From an uncultured Bacteroidales bacterium (GTDB lineage: Bacteria; Bacteroidota; Bacteroidia; Bacteroidales; Paludibacteraceae), in contig CAIUTB010000055.1 of NCBI GenBank assembly GCA_903901975.1, positions 1 to 64,000 on the forward strand: a stretch of DNA of 64,000 bases, read 5' to 3'. The notes beneath the pieces were generated by a model, which did no database searches, was not told the DNA's origin, and saw only the letters and a list, made by a program, of their open reading frames with translations. The translations under genes and the position numbers were made by a program. Below, in pieces: positions 26,373-36,800 of this stretch (its first letter is position 1; each line of letters starts with the position of its first letter).

Positions 26373-29300
26373 ATGCAAAACAAAGGACTTGTCAGACTGT
26401 TTGCGATATCTCTGGCTTTAGTGTGTATATTTTATCTTTCTTTTAGTGTTGTTACTAGTCACTATAACAACAAAGCAAAGGAGTATGCCAAAGGTGACAA
26501 ACTTAAAGAGTACAACTATTTAGATTCACTTTCAAGTGTAATTGTTTGGAAACTCCCATTATTAAAGAGTGGATATACATTGAAAGAATGTCGTGAAAAA
26601 GAAATAAATCTTGGTCTCGACTTAAAAGGAGGAATGAATGTAACTCTTGAAGTATCCGAAGCCGATATTCTTCGTTCGTTATCAGATTTCAACACCAATC
26701 AAAACTTCAATCAGGCACTGGGCAATGCTACAGAGCTTCAGAAAACAAACAGCCAGAAAGCGTATATTGATTTGTTTGTAGAAGCTTACACTAAACTTGA
26801 TCCAAATGCTAAATTGGCAACTATTTTCAGCACGTTTGAGCTTAAAGATAAAATTTCGCTTACTACAACGAATGCAGATGTAATCAAAGTGTTGAAAACA
26901 GAAGTTGAAGGAGCTATCAGCAATTCATTCAACGTATTACGTCAGCGTATTGACCGCTTTGGTGTGGTTCAGCCTAACATTCAGAAATTAGGTAATGGTC
27001 GTATACTGATTGAACTTCCGGGGATTAAAGAACCTGAACGTGTTCGAAAATTGCTTCAGGGTTCTGCTAATCTGGAATTTTGGGAAACCTATGATTTAAA
27101 TGAAATTATAAATAATGTTGTTGAAGCAAATAAAGTATTGGCAAAACTTCAGCTAACAGGAGGTACTTCTGCTGCAAAAGACTCTATCTCTAAAACTGCA
27201 GCTGTAGCAACTGATAAAACTATTACGGCAAAAGCAAAACCACTAAGCGATGTGGATAGTCTGAAAGCAGCATTGCAAAAGAAAAATGCCGCTTCAACTG
27301 CTAATGCAACTGACTCGGTTCAGCAAATGGAAAAGAACCGCAAAGAAAATCCTTTGTTTGCTATTCTTCAGGTAAATGCACAGGGTGGTCAGGCTGGTCG
27401 TGGTCCGGTTGTAGGTTATGCTCACAGTAAAGATACTATTCAAATAAACAATTATTTTAAAAACAAACAGGTTCGCGAAATTTTACCACGTGACCTTGGT
27501 TTGCGTTGGTCGGTAAAATCGCTGGATAAAAAAGGGGAGATTTTTCAACTTATTGCAATTAAGATTACTAGCCGTGATGGTCGTGCCCCACTTGGCGGAG
27601 ATGTAATTACCGATGCCCGTGCCGACTTTAGTCAGACTTCAGCATATGCCAACGTAAGTATGACTATGAATGCTGAAGGTTCAAAAACCTGGGCTCGTAT
27701 GACTAAAGATAATATCGGTAAATCTATTGCTATTTCGTTGGATGGTTATATCTATTCATTCCCTACAGTAAATACGGAAATTACAGGTGGAAGTTCACAA
27801 ATCACCGGTAATTTCAGCGTTGAAGAAGCAAAGGATTTAGCGAATACCTTAAAATCAGGAAAAATGCCTGCTCCGGCACGAATTGTTCAGGAAAATATTG
27901 TTGGACCAACTTTGGGACAAGAAGCAATTGATAATGGTTTATTATCATTTATAATTGCTTTTGTATTAGTACTGCTTTATATGATACTATACTACGGTGT
28001 AATCCCCGGACTGATTGCTGATATTGCATTGATTATAAACGTATTTTTTCTGTTCGGAGTATTGGCATCGTTCGGAGCTGTTCTTACCTTACCAGGTATT
28101 GCAGGTATCGTGTTGACACTTGGTATGGCAGTGGATGCCAACGTACTTATGTATGAGCGTATCCGTGAGGAGATGAATAAAGGCAAAACCATGCGCAAAG
28201 CGATTGACGATGGTATTGGTCATGCTCTTTCTGCTATTATTGACTCGAATGTAACAACCATTATTACCGGTGTGATTCTGGCATATTTCGGAACAGGTCC
28301 TATCAAAGGTTTCGCTGTAACAGAAATTATCGGGGTAATGACTTCATTCTTTACAGCTGTATTCTTAACCAGATATATGTTGTATTTATATGCTAATCAT
28401 GAAAGTGCAAAAGAAATCACCTTTATTACCGGTGTTACTAAAAACTGGTTTAAAGACATGAAAGTTGATTTTATGGGTATGCGGAAATGGTTTTATGGAT
28501 TATCAATCAGCCTTATATTAATTAGCTTTATATCCTTTGGAGTTCGTGGATTCAGTTTAGGAATTGACTTTTCGGGAGGTAGAAACTATGTAGTTGCTTT
28601 TGACAAACCTGTGAGTACTGACGATGTACGTCGTAAACTTGGTAATGCTTTCGAAGGTGATGTTCCTCAGGTAATTACTATTGGTTCTGACAATCAGGTT
28701 CGTATAGCTACTAAATACAAGATTAATGACAACTCTCCTACCATTGATAATGAAATTGAAGGTAAAATCTACGATAATCTAAAACCATTATTAAAAAGTT
28801 CAATAACCAAAGAGCAATTTATTAAGGAGAATATTAAAAGTTCGCAAAAAGTTGGACCTACCGTGGCTGATGATATTAAACGATCTGCTATTTGGTCGGT
28901 GATACTTGCTATTTTTGGTATTGGATTGTATATTTTTATTCGTTTCAAAGAATGGGGTTATGCCTTAGGTGTTATCGTCTCGTTGGCGCATGATGCTATA
29001 ATTGTTTTGGGTGCATTCTCATTACTTTATGGATTCTTACCGTTTTCGATGGAAATAGATCAGGCCTTCATAGCAGCTATTCTGACGGTAATTGGTTACT
29101 CTGTACACGATACGGTAATTAACTATGACCGTATTAGAGAAAATGTATTATTGTTCCCAAAACGTGACAGAATATCGCTGATTAACCTTTCTGTAAATGA
29201 AATGTTAGGACGTACATTCAGTACAACAATGACAGTGATTTTGACTTTACTTTCAATGTTTATTTTCGGTGGTGAAACCATTCGTGGCTTTATTTTCGCT

Positions 29301-29435
29301 ATGTTATTTGGTATCATTTTCGGAACATATTCTTCAGTATTTATTGCTTCGCCAATTACCGTAGAAATGGGCAAATTAGTAAGTTTAGCTAAAGCAAAAA
29401 AAGAAACAAAAAAATTATCGGATACTAAAAAATAA
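26373..29435 (+). CDS. secDF: Fused protein translocase subunit SecDF
   Basis: This inner-membrane proton-driven accessory motor of the Sec translocon has SecD and SecF in one 1020-aa chain, as usual in Bacteroidota. The SecD part has an N-terminal membrane segment (about 9-28), LGLDLKGGMNVTLEV (about 80-94), a large periplasmic region with a low-complexity Ala/Lys/Thr insert near residues 265-320, and GIAGIVLTLGMAVDANVLMYERIREE. SecF begins near residue 700 with GIDFSGGRNYVVAF and carries VIGYSVHDTVINYDRIREN. Twelve membrane helices are expected. Confidence 0.96.
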   Translation: MQNKGLVRLFAISLALVCIFYLSFSVVTSHYNNKAKEYAKGDKLKEYNYLDSLSSVIVWKLPLLKSGYTLKECREKEINLGLDLKGGMNVTLEVSEADILRSLSDFNTNQNFNQALGNATELQKTNSQKAYIDLFVEAYTKLDPNAKLATIFSTFELKDKISLTTTNADVIKVLKTEVEGAISNSFNVLRQRIDRFGVVQPNIQKLGNGRILIELPGIKEPERVRKLLQGSANLEFWETYDLNEIINNVVEANKVLAKLQLTGGTSAAKDSISKTAAVATDKTITAKAKPLSDVDSLKAALQKKNAASTANATDSVQQMEKNRKENPLFAILQVNAQGGQAGRGPVVGYAHSKDTIQINNYFKNKQVREILPRDLGLRWSVKSLDKKGEIFQLIAIKITSRDGRAPLGGDVITDARADFSQTSAYANVSMTMNAEGSKTWARMTKDNIGKSIAISLDGYIYSFPTVNTEITGGSSQITGNFSVEEAKDLANTLKSGKMPAPARIVQENIVGPTLGQEAIDNGLLSFIIAFVLVLLYMILYYGVIPGLIADIALIINVFFLFGVLASFGAVLTLPGIAGIVLTLGMAVDANVLMYERIREEMNKGKTMRKAIDDGIGHALSAIIDSNVTTIITGVILAYFGTGPIKGFAVTEIIGVMTSFFTAVFLTRYMLYLYANHESAKEITFITGVTKNWFKDMKVDFMGMRKWFYGLSISLILISFISFGVRGFSLGIDFSGGRNYVVAFDKPVSTDDVRRKLGNAFEGDVPQVITIGSDNQVRIATKYKINDNSPTIDNEIEGKIYDNLKPLLKSSITKEQFIKENIKSSQKVGPTVADDIKRSAIWSVILAIFGIGLYIFIRFKEWGYALGVIVSLAHDAIIVLGAFSLLYGFLPFSMEIDQAFIAAILTVIGYSVHDTVINYDRIRENVLLFPKRDRISLINLSVNEMLGRTFSTTMTVILTLLSMFIFGGETIRGFIFAMLFGIIFGTYSSVFIASPITVEMGKLVSLAKAKKETKKLSDTKK

Positions 29436-29462
29436 TTCAGTGAATTAGGTTTTATAAAAGCC

Positions 29463-29500
29463 AAAAAAGCCTTATTGATTTAGTTCAGTAGGGCTTTTTT
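29463..29500 (+). terminator. Terminator after secDF
   Basis: AAAAAAGCCTTATTGA pairs with TCAGTAGGGCTTTTTT (two G-U pairs), followed by further T. Confidence 0.85.
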
Positions 29501-29658
29501 GTAGTTTATCCATAAGATTCTAAACAGCAGAACTTTAAATTAACATGTACAAATTTTGCGGACATAAAATTAATTATGTAGTTTTGTAGCATTAAATTGA
29601 TTCCAGAAACTATTTCTGCCCGAAACGACTATTTGATTACTAAGTTTATTTATCCATT

Positions 29659-30051
29659 ATGAATAAAGATTACGATAGGGAGTTCAATCAAAATGTTGAT
29701 AAAATTCTGAAGGAATTATATTTTAATTCCAAGAAACATATTTCCGGCAATAAAAGCATGATTATCAAGACCGATAAGCGTTATGTTGACTATATGACAG
29801 ATATTGGGCTGATAAAGCATATTAACCTGCTTTGGGGTGGAGAATATGATATTACCTTAGATACTAAAGGATTTGAGGTATTCGAAAAATACAAAAACTG
29901 GTACGATTATAAGAAAAAAGTACTGGATAAAAAGCAGAAAACAGAAGAAGCAAAGAGCATTGTACAACGTTATTGGTGGGTTTCTATTGTCATTGCATCT
30001 GTAGCACTTATCATTTCACTGTTGGCTTTGTTCTGCGTTTATTTTGATTAA
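29659..30051 (+). CDS. Hypothetical protein with C-terminal membrane anchor
   Basis: The 130-aa product is not recognised. It has a charged N-terminal region (about 1-85) whose YDITLDTKGFEVFEKYKNW resembles the wing and last helix of winged-helix folds. A short Lys/Glu-rich helix follows, then one membrane segment (about 106-128) at the very C-terminus, so the bulk is probably cytosolic. It stands alone, ending at a strong bidirectional hairpin. Confidence 0.6.
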   Translation: MNKDYDREFNQNVDKILKELYFNSKKHISGNKSMIIKTDKRYVDYMTDIGLIKHINLLWGGEYDITLDTKGFEVFEKYKNWYDYKKKVLDKKQKTEEAKSIVQRYWWVSIVIASVALIISLLALFCVYFD

Positions 30052-30076
30052 GCCAAAACTAAAATTCGTGAAAACT

Positions 30077-30124
30077 ACAAAATAACAGCTTCATAATTTA
30101 TTGATTATGAAGCTGTTATTTTGT
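30077..30124. terminator. Strong bidirectional terminator between convergent genes
   Basis: A perfect 20-bp inverted repeat (30077-30096 with 30105-30124) with an 8-base loop sits between the plus gene ending at 30051 and the minus gene ending at 30169. Confidence 0.9.
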
Positions 30125-30168
30125 ATATTGTGAAAAAAGCAACTTTGTAGATCTTAAAAAGATTTTGG

Positions 30169-30867
30169 TTATAGCTTAGATAGGTTTCGAGTTTTTTTGA
30201 ACTTCCAAATTCCATACATTGCTGACAAGCAGAACAACACAATCCAACCATCACCCACGGGAATTGGATCACCAGTTGGATCACCACCGGGGTCAGTTGT
30301 AGGGTCAGTACCAGCACCAACCGATTGTTTATTTGTAGTATTAGTAGACAATAAAGACAAATCAGTAGTTAATGAAATCAATCCGGGAGATAAATTTGTA
30401 TTTGATTTATTTTTGGAGTTTTTACCTGAAAAAGTGTATAAGTCACCTCCTATTCCTGAATTAGTATTCGAATTAGCTGAAACATGATCAGCCATATTAG
30501 AAATCTGATAACCCTGGTTATTAGAACTGGAGCTGAAACCAGTATTATTATTTGTAAATGCTCTCTTTAATCCTCCATTGTTGTTGATATCAAGCAAAGA
30601 ATTTTCGGATGAACCTGAATTTCCATCGCCGCTGAATCTTTTCTTATTATTATTAATCGTAATTTTACTTGTATTATCTAATTTGCTTGAATAATTAATG
30701 GCACTGCCATTAAAAGCAACTCCTTGATTAGCAATATAGAATCGTTTTGGTCCGTACAGTTCAGGACTACCAAATGGAGAATAGAGAACAGCCAAGAGCA
30801 AACCTGCCCATGTCAACACCCAAACTAATATGTTTTTTTGTCTTTTATCCACTTTATTATCTGACAA
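30169..30867 (-). CDS. Companion of the giant adhesin; low-complexity protein with C-terminal PVGDG-helix-basic tail
   Basis: The 232-aa product has an N-terminal membrane segment (about 13-29), then YSPFGSPELYGPKRFY. A long Asn/Ser-rich low-complexity region, a Thr/Asp/Pro/Gly stretch (TDPTTDPGGDPTGD) and a C-terminal tripartite tail follow: PVGDG, a hydrophobic helix (WIVLFCLSAMYGIW) and KFKKTRN. The tail has the layout of sorting signals such as PEP-CTERM or LPXTG, but the motif is different. It overlaps the end of the giant adhesin gene by 11 bases, so co-translation is likely. Function is unknown; I infer a surface or envelope partner of the adhesin. Confidence 0.65.
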   Translation of the reverse strand: MSDNKVDKRQKNILVWVLTWAGLLLAVLYSPFGSPELYGPKRFYIANQGVAFNGSAINYSSKLDNTSKITINNNKKRFSGDGNSGSSENSLLDINNNGGLKRAFTNNNTGFSSSSNNQGYQISNMADHVSANSNTNSGIGGDLYTFSGKNSKNKSNTNLSPGLISLTTDLSLLSTNTTNKQSVGAGTDPTTDPGGDPTGDPIPVGDGWIVLFCLSAMYGIWKFKKTRNLSKL

Positions 30868-33800
30868 TTAATCTCTTAGAAAAATCCTCTTTAGCAGTGA
30901 TAACTCTAGCTATATAAGCTCCAGGCACTATGCCCGAAAGGGTAATAATACCATTGGGAACCAATGGAAGTTTTTCTAAATAATGACCTGCAATATCATA
31001 AATCATGATATCTCCTTTTGAATTATCAAGGTTTTGTACAAAAATATTTCCGTTGCTGCTGAAGACCTTAATCTGACTTTCCGTATCCGGGGCATTTTCT
31101 TCATAATGGCGTGCCACTATTTTAAACCGTTTATCAGTCAGTGTTGAAGATGTAGCTGAGAACGAATAGGTTGTGCCACTTTCAGTTACATCTATTGTTT
31201 TGTTATCGAGTAAGTCAACCAAATAAACACCAGCATATTTTGATTTAATATTGGTATGTGTAAATGTCAAATTATATTCAGTGTCTTCACCAACCAGAAA
31301 ACCAATTTCAGTATCATTTATATCATCTACTGCATTAACCTGATATTTGCCATCCGGTTCAACAGCGTAGATCTGAGGTGAAAGTGCAGAACCTATAAAT
31401 TTGCTTCCATCCCATCCATTATTAAATGTTCTTGTGCATCCAGGTTGACTGATTAACCATAAGCGATCGGAAGCTTTCCTTCCTTTTACATCAATAATAG
31501 TTGAAACCTTATCAGTATTACCAAAAAGGTTGTTATTAATCCCTTTTATTCTATGTATTGCTGAGTCAAAATCTACTACAATAGAAGTATACCGAATTCC
31601 AAAAGTAGCATTGGAAGAAAGATTTTTGGCTTTTATTAATACCGACTGCATCGAAGCTATTTGTGCAGGAAGAGTAAATTGACCTGCAAGATTCTTTGGA
31701 ACAGCTATATATTGTCCGGCACCCAGACCAGAAGTAGTTCCTGCATCGGGTAACCATTGATTATATGTGCCTGTGTTATACAAATATGCGGTGCTCTCAA
31801 CATCAGTGCCATAATCTAAATCATAAATTGAAATACCCGCAGTATACGAATTTGCATAAACATGTTGTCCCGGGTACAATGCTGTAGGAGTAATTGCCAT
31901 CTGACCAGAGCTAAAGTCGCTTGTGACTAAAGTGCCCTGAAAAACAATTGTAGTTGGGGCAGCCTGACAAATTTCATATCCATAAAATGGATCTAATGTT
32001 GAATCATTTGCGAGCTGTATCCAATGATTTGTAATGTTAGTACCTATTTCATACCATTTTCTTACATAAGATCCCATAAAAGTAGGCATAGCCGTTACTG
32101 TAGTAACCGGTATCCCAAAGTACTGCCATTTATACTTACTATTTATGGGTTGGTTCAAGTCCCATGAAGCTTTTGAATACATTTCTACAGTTGCGTTAAC
32201 GACTGTGTTTTGTGTTGGTTGATTGAAATGTAAAGAACCATTTGCAAGTGTAGAACTCGACAATATATCTATCCTGTTAGGATCTCCATCGGTTATCGTA
32301 TAATTATTTACTTCAAGTCCTTTTGCTGCGGGAATTACTAATGCTTTTGTAGTTGCATTAATTAAACTGCCAATCGTTCTGTTTTTATCGAGCCATAAAT
32401 CGTTAATTGCCACTGAGTCAGTATTAGCAACAGTAGCATATTCGACATCATCACCCGGTAGCGGAACGTAATTTCCTGTCCAGTTTCTAGGTTTTGCCCA
32501 ATCGGTATCAGTATAGCCATACCAGTAATTTGTTCGTGTAATTACTGTTGCAATCACATTTGCATTAGCCGGATTATTTGAAACGCAGCTTAGGCTTGAA
32601 GTCAAAACACATTTTATGGTGTCTTTATCGTTAGGTATATAAGTATAGGTTGTACTGTTAGTACCAACTGGACTACTATTTACATACCATTGATATGTTG
32701 GTGTACTTCCTCCGTTAGTTGGTGTAGCAGTATAGGTTACAGGAGTATTTTTGAAAACAGGATTCGCTGAAGCTACGACTGTCACACTGACTGGAACAAT
32801 TGGATTGACTGTCACATCGGTAGTAGATGTTGCCGGTAAAATCTGCCCGAACACTATATCGTCCAAAGCAAAGTCATTACCGGCTAAAACAGTATTTTGA
32901 TTTATCAATTCCAGGTTCAAAACCGTATTCGAACCCGCTGAAGCATTATAAAGGAATTGAGCCCACTGGTAATTTACCTGGGGTGCTGTATAAACAGGTC
33001 CGGCAGCGACTCCATTTACATAAAGTTGGAGTTGAGATGCATTTTTGGGAACCTGAGTTATATTCACTGTTTGTTCCCAATAGGTAAACGCATAAGTTGC
33101 GCCGGGAATAACAGGGACTGATTGACTCCAAACTACAACACCAGCCACAGGAGCACCATTAACAACCATTTGTAAGCCTCTGCCTGTAGTATGGTCGGGC
33201 CAAGTGGTAAAATCAGAATGTACAGAATGTGGTAGTTTTACCACTGTATAATCACCTTCAGGAACTAAAGCTGATGTGCTGGTTGTATCAACATAGGTAT
33301 ACCCGCTTCCGAAGCCAACTTTTCCTAACTCAAAGTCACCATTAAATACAAGATTACCACCTACATTTACATTTCCGGTAACTGTATATGTTCCACTCAT
33401 TGATGCAGTTGCCGAAGTTAAAGTCGGATTTTGAGCTAAGGTGTAGAATGAATTTGGTCCTTGCCAGTAACGGTTTTGAATATCAGCCCCGGTACTTGTC
33501 AGATTAATGGTAGAACCTTCACAAAAAGTTCCACCGCCTCCGGCAGTAACCAATGGTGATACAAACACTGTACCGACTAAAGCTACATTCTTAGTGCCAG
33601 CACCTGTTGAAGCTACGGTTATATTTACTCCGGTATAACTACCTGCAGTTAAAGCGGATTTTAATCGTACATAAATTAAAGTAGGATTTACCCGTCCGGA
33701 AGTTAAACTAATAGTAAGAGGAGTAGATTGGAATCCGGAACCCGATGTTGTAGAAATTTCATAATTTGAAGGAGGTGTTACAATAATACCAGCCGAAAGC

Positions 33801-36800
33801 GATGTTCCACTAACCGTAAACTTTTGTTCGCTGGATGGCCCTGTGCCTTGCATATATCCAAAACCAGTCAAGGTAGAAACAGATGTGAGAACGGTTGGTG
33901 TAGAAGGGGACGAAGCAACTACTGTACCTGCTAAAGCAACAGTTTTTATAATTGCGCCACTAGATTTCAATGACACATTAGCTGGTCCAAAATTAGTAGT
34001 AATAGTATTTGATCCAAGTCCAGTAACCATCCTGACATAAATTGTAGTTGATCGTGTGGAAACCCCTGCTGCACGAGTAAGAATAATCGAACCGGTTGTA
34101 AAACCTGATCCCGAAGTAGTAGAAATTTCAAAGTTTGCAGGAGCTACAATTGTATCATTCCGTAATGTAGTTGATAAATTAGTTCCATTTAACACAAATG
34201 ATTGTTCTCCGGAAGGACCAGCTCCGAAAGTATAAATAAAGCCAGCAAGATAGGAAGTGGCGGTTGTCAAAGTTGGAGCAGCAGTTACAGTTCCCGTCAA
34301 TGCCACAGTTTTATCGGTAGCACCTACAGCAGATGCCGTAATATTTTGATTATGTGATCCCACACCCAAGCCAGCAGGCATAATTACATAAATGGTTCTA
34401 CTGGCCAATGTTCCGCCGGTTGGGGTTAAAGTGATAGGGGTTGATGCATAACCCGATCCATTTGTCGTTGATATCAGATAATCCGATGGAGGTGTAACAG
34501 TAACATTCCCGGACAGATTAGTTCCACTTACTGTAAAGGTTTGTTGTGCGGTTGGGCCTTTAGTATAAACATAACTGAAACCACTCAAACTTGTTGGGGT
34601 AACAGTAATTGTAGGTGCATTACCAACAGTACCACTACAAGTTACCGTTTTTGTTGTTGCACCTGAAGCAGATGCTGTGATAAGTTCAGAAGTGCTATAT
34701 GTTCCTATTGCCAATCCGGCTTTTAATCGAACATATATAGTTGTTGTGGGAACAGCACCACTGCTGATAGCTAAACTAATTGGACTTGTCGCAACAAAAG
34801 AAACTCCACTAGTTGTAGAAATTTCGTAATCAGTTGCATCTGTTAATGATATATTTGTCGATAATGAACTTCCTTTGACAGTAAAGGTCTGCTCTGATGA
34901 AGGTCCCGTTCCGTAAGGATAACTGAAGCCACTAAGAGTTGTGGTAGACACTGTTATAGTTGGAACTCCCTGAGCCAATACAAAGAAGCGGTTAGTTCCA
35001 ATTAGATTTGAGTTGCTGATACCAAAGCCTCCTACAGTTCCAAACAGTGATGTGTATGTTCCGTTTACAGCTGTTACATTTCCAGCCAAAACATCATTAG
35101 GAGCAATAGAAGTGGTTTTACTAACAGAAAGTGTGGAATTAGTGAAATTACCGCTTGTTACTAATGCCCAATACTCTGTAGCACTTATAGCCGTTAAAGT
35201 GGCATCTTTCCCACCTGAAGAGTTTGTGTCAAAAGCTTCAACCTGAGCAGTAACTGTACCTGTTGTAGTTGTAGGATTTACAAGAGAGAATGGTAAATAT
35301 GTTGTTCCTTTTCCAACTGGAAACAAGTACGTAGACCCTGATACTAAATTGGCGGGTAATGTCCATTTTAAAGGGCCACTTACAAATGATGTGATCGCGG
35401 TACTTGAAATGGCCGTGCTGGCAGTATTAGTAACAGACAGTAATGCCGATGTTGATGATGTCAAAATACCACTTCTCAATATCAGGTTATTTGTTACTGT
35501 AGCATTCTTGCCTAATGTAGTTCCTCCTGAATTGATTGTCAGGTTGTAGAACGTATTTGAAGCGGCAGTTCCGTCTATAATTTTTGCTGTTCCGGTCATA
35601 TTGATAGTTCCTGTTCCCGGAGTAAAAGTTCCACCATTATTTGTCCAGTTTCCATTTACGGTATGAGAAAATGCTCCACTTGTGAAAGTAGTACCGTTAC
35701 CGATAGTTACATCTCCATTAATTGATAATGCTACAACCCCTGTTGTTAGTGTTGTTGTTGTACCGGGAGTTGTTGTACTCAGCGTAAAGTTTCCTCCAAT
35801 GGCTGTAGTTCCTGTTGCTAGTGTTTTTGTACCGCTTCCTGCGAGAGTCAGGTTATAATAGTTTCCAGTCTTTACAGTTTGATTTCCAGCAAAATTATAA
35901 TTCACAGTATTTCCTACGGCAATAGCATTTAGGTTTGACAAACCCATTGCACCAGTAAAACTAACATTCAGAATTCCGGTTCCTCCCTGAGTCAGCGTGC
36001 CACCTGTTCCGTTTAAAGCTGTTGTTACAGTTAACGTTCCGTTATTTGTATATGTTCCGGTAATGTTAGCTGTAGGAATAGAAGTTAGGGTTGATCCACT
36101 GAGTATTTTATTAGTCCCTGTAAAGTTGTGCGATCCGGAACTTGCTGTAAAAGTATTTGCACTATTAGCGAAACTTCCTGCAATTGCTATAGTTGCCGCA
36201 CCTGTTTCATTCCAAAAAGCACCTGAGTTCAAAGTTATATTCCCAGTAAAAGTTTTAGTTCCTGTATTTCCCAAAGTGAGTGTTCCGGTTACAGAGGTTG
36301 TTCCGGTAACACCTAAAGTCCATGTATTAGTAGCGCCTGTTGTAAGAGTAGTACCTGTTCCTACCGTTAAATTGCCAGCAATAGTTGTGGCAGCTACAGT
36401 TGTGGCAGTAGCAGTTCCACTTAGCGTTAAACTTCCTCCAATTGCTGCTGAAGCTGCTTGCAATGTTTTGATACCACCACCTGAAAGCCCAAGGTTATAA
36501 TAAACAATCGGAGCAGTAGTTTGAGCACCTGCTGCATTATAGTTTACGGTACTAGTTGCAGCGGTAAAAGTTCCGGCTATACTAGATGTTCCGCCAATAT
36601 TTATTGTACTAGAGCCACCATTTAATGTAGTACCTGCTGTGCTAGACCAGTTCCCGGATATAGTATGTGTAAGTCCGGCTCCCAAATTTAAGGTTCCGGT
36701 TGCACCGGTTAACGATAAAGTTGATGCATTTACATTTCCGGTGAATGTTGCCGTACCACTTGCTTTAGTACAGGTAACTCCACCGGTAGTAGTAAATCCG

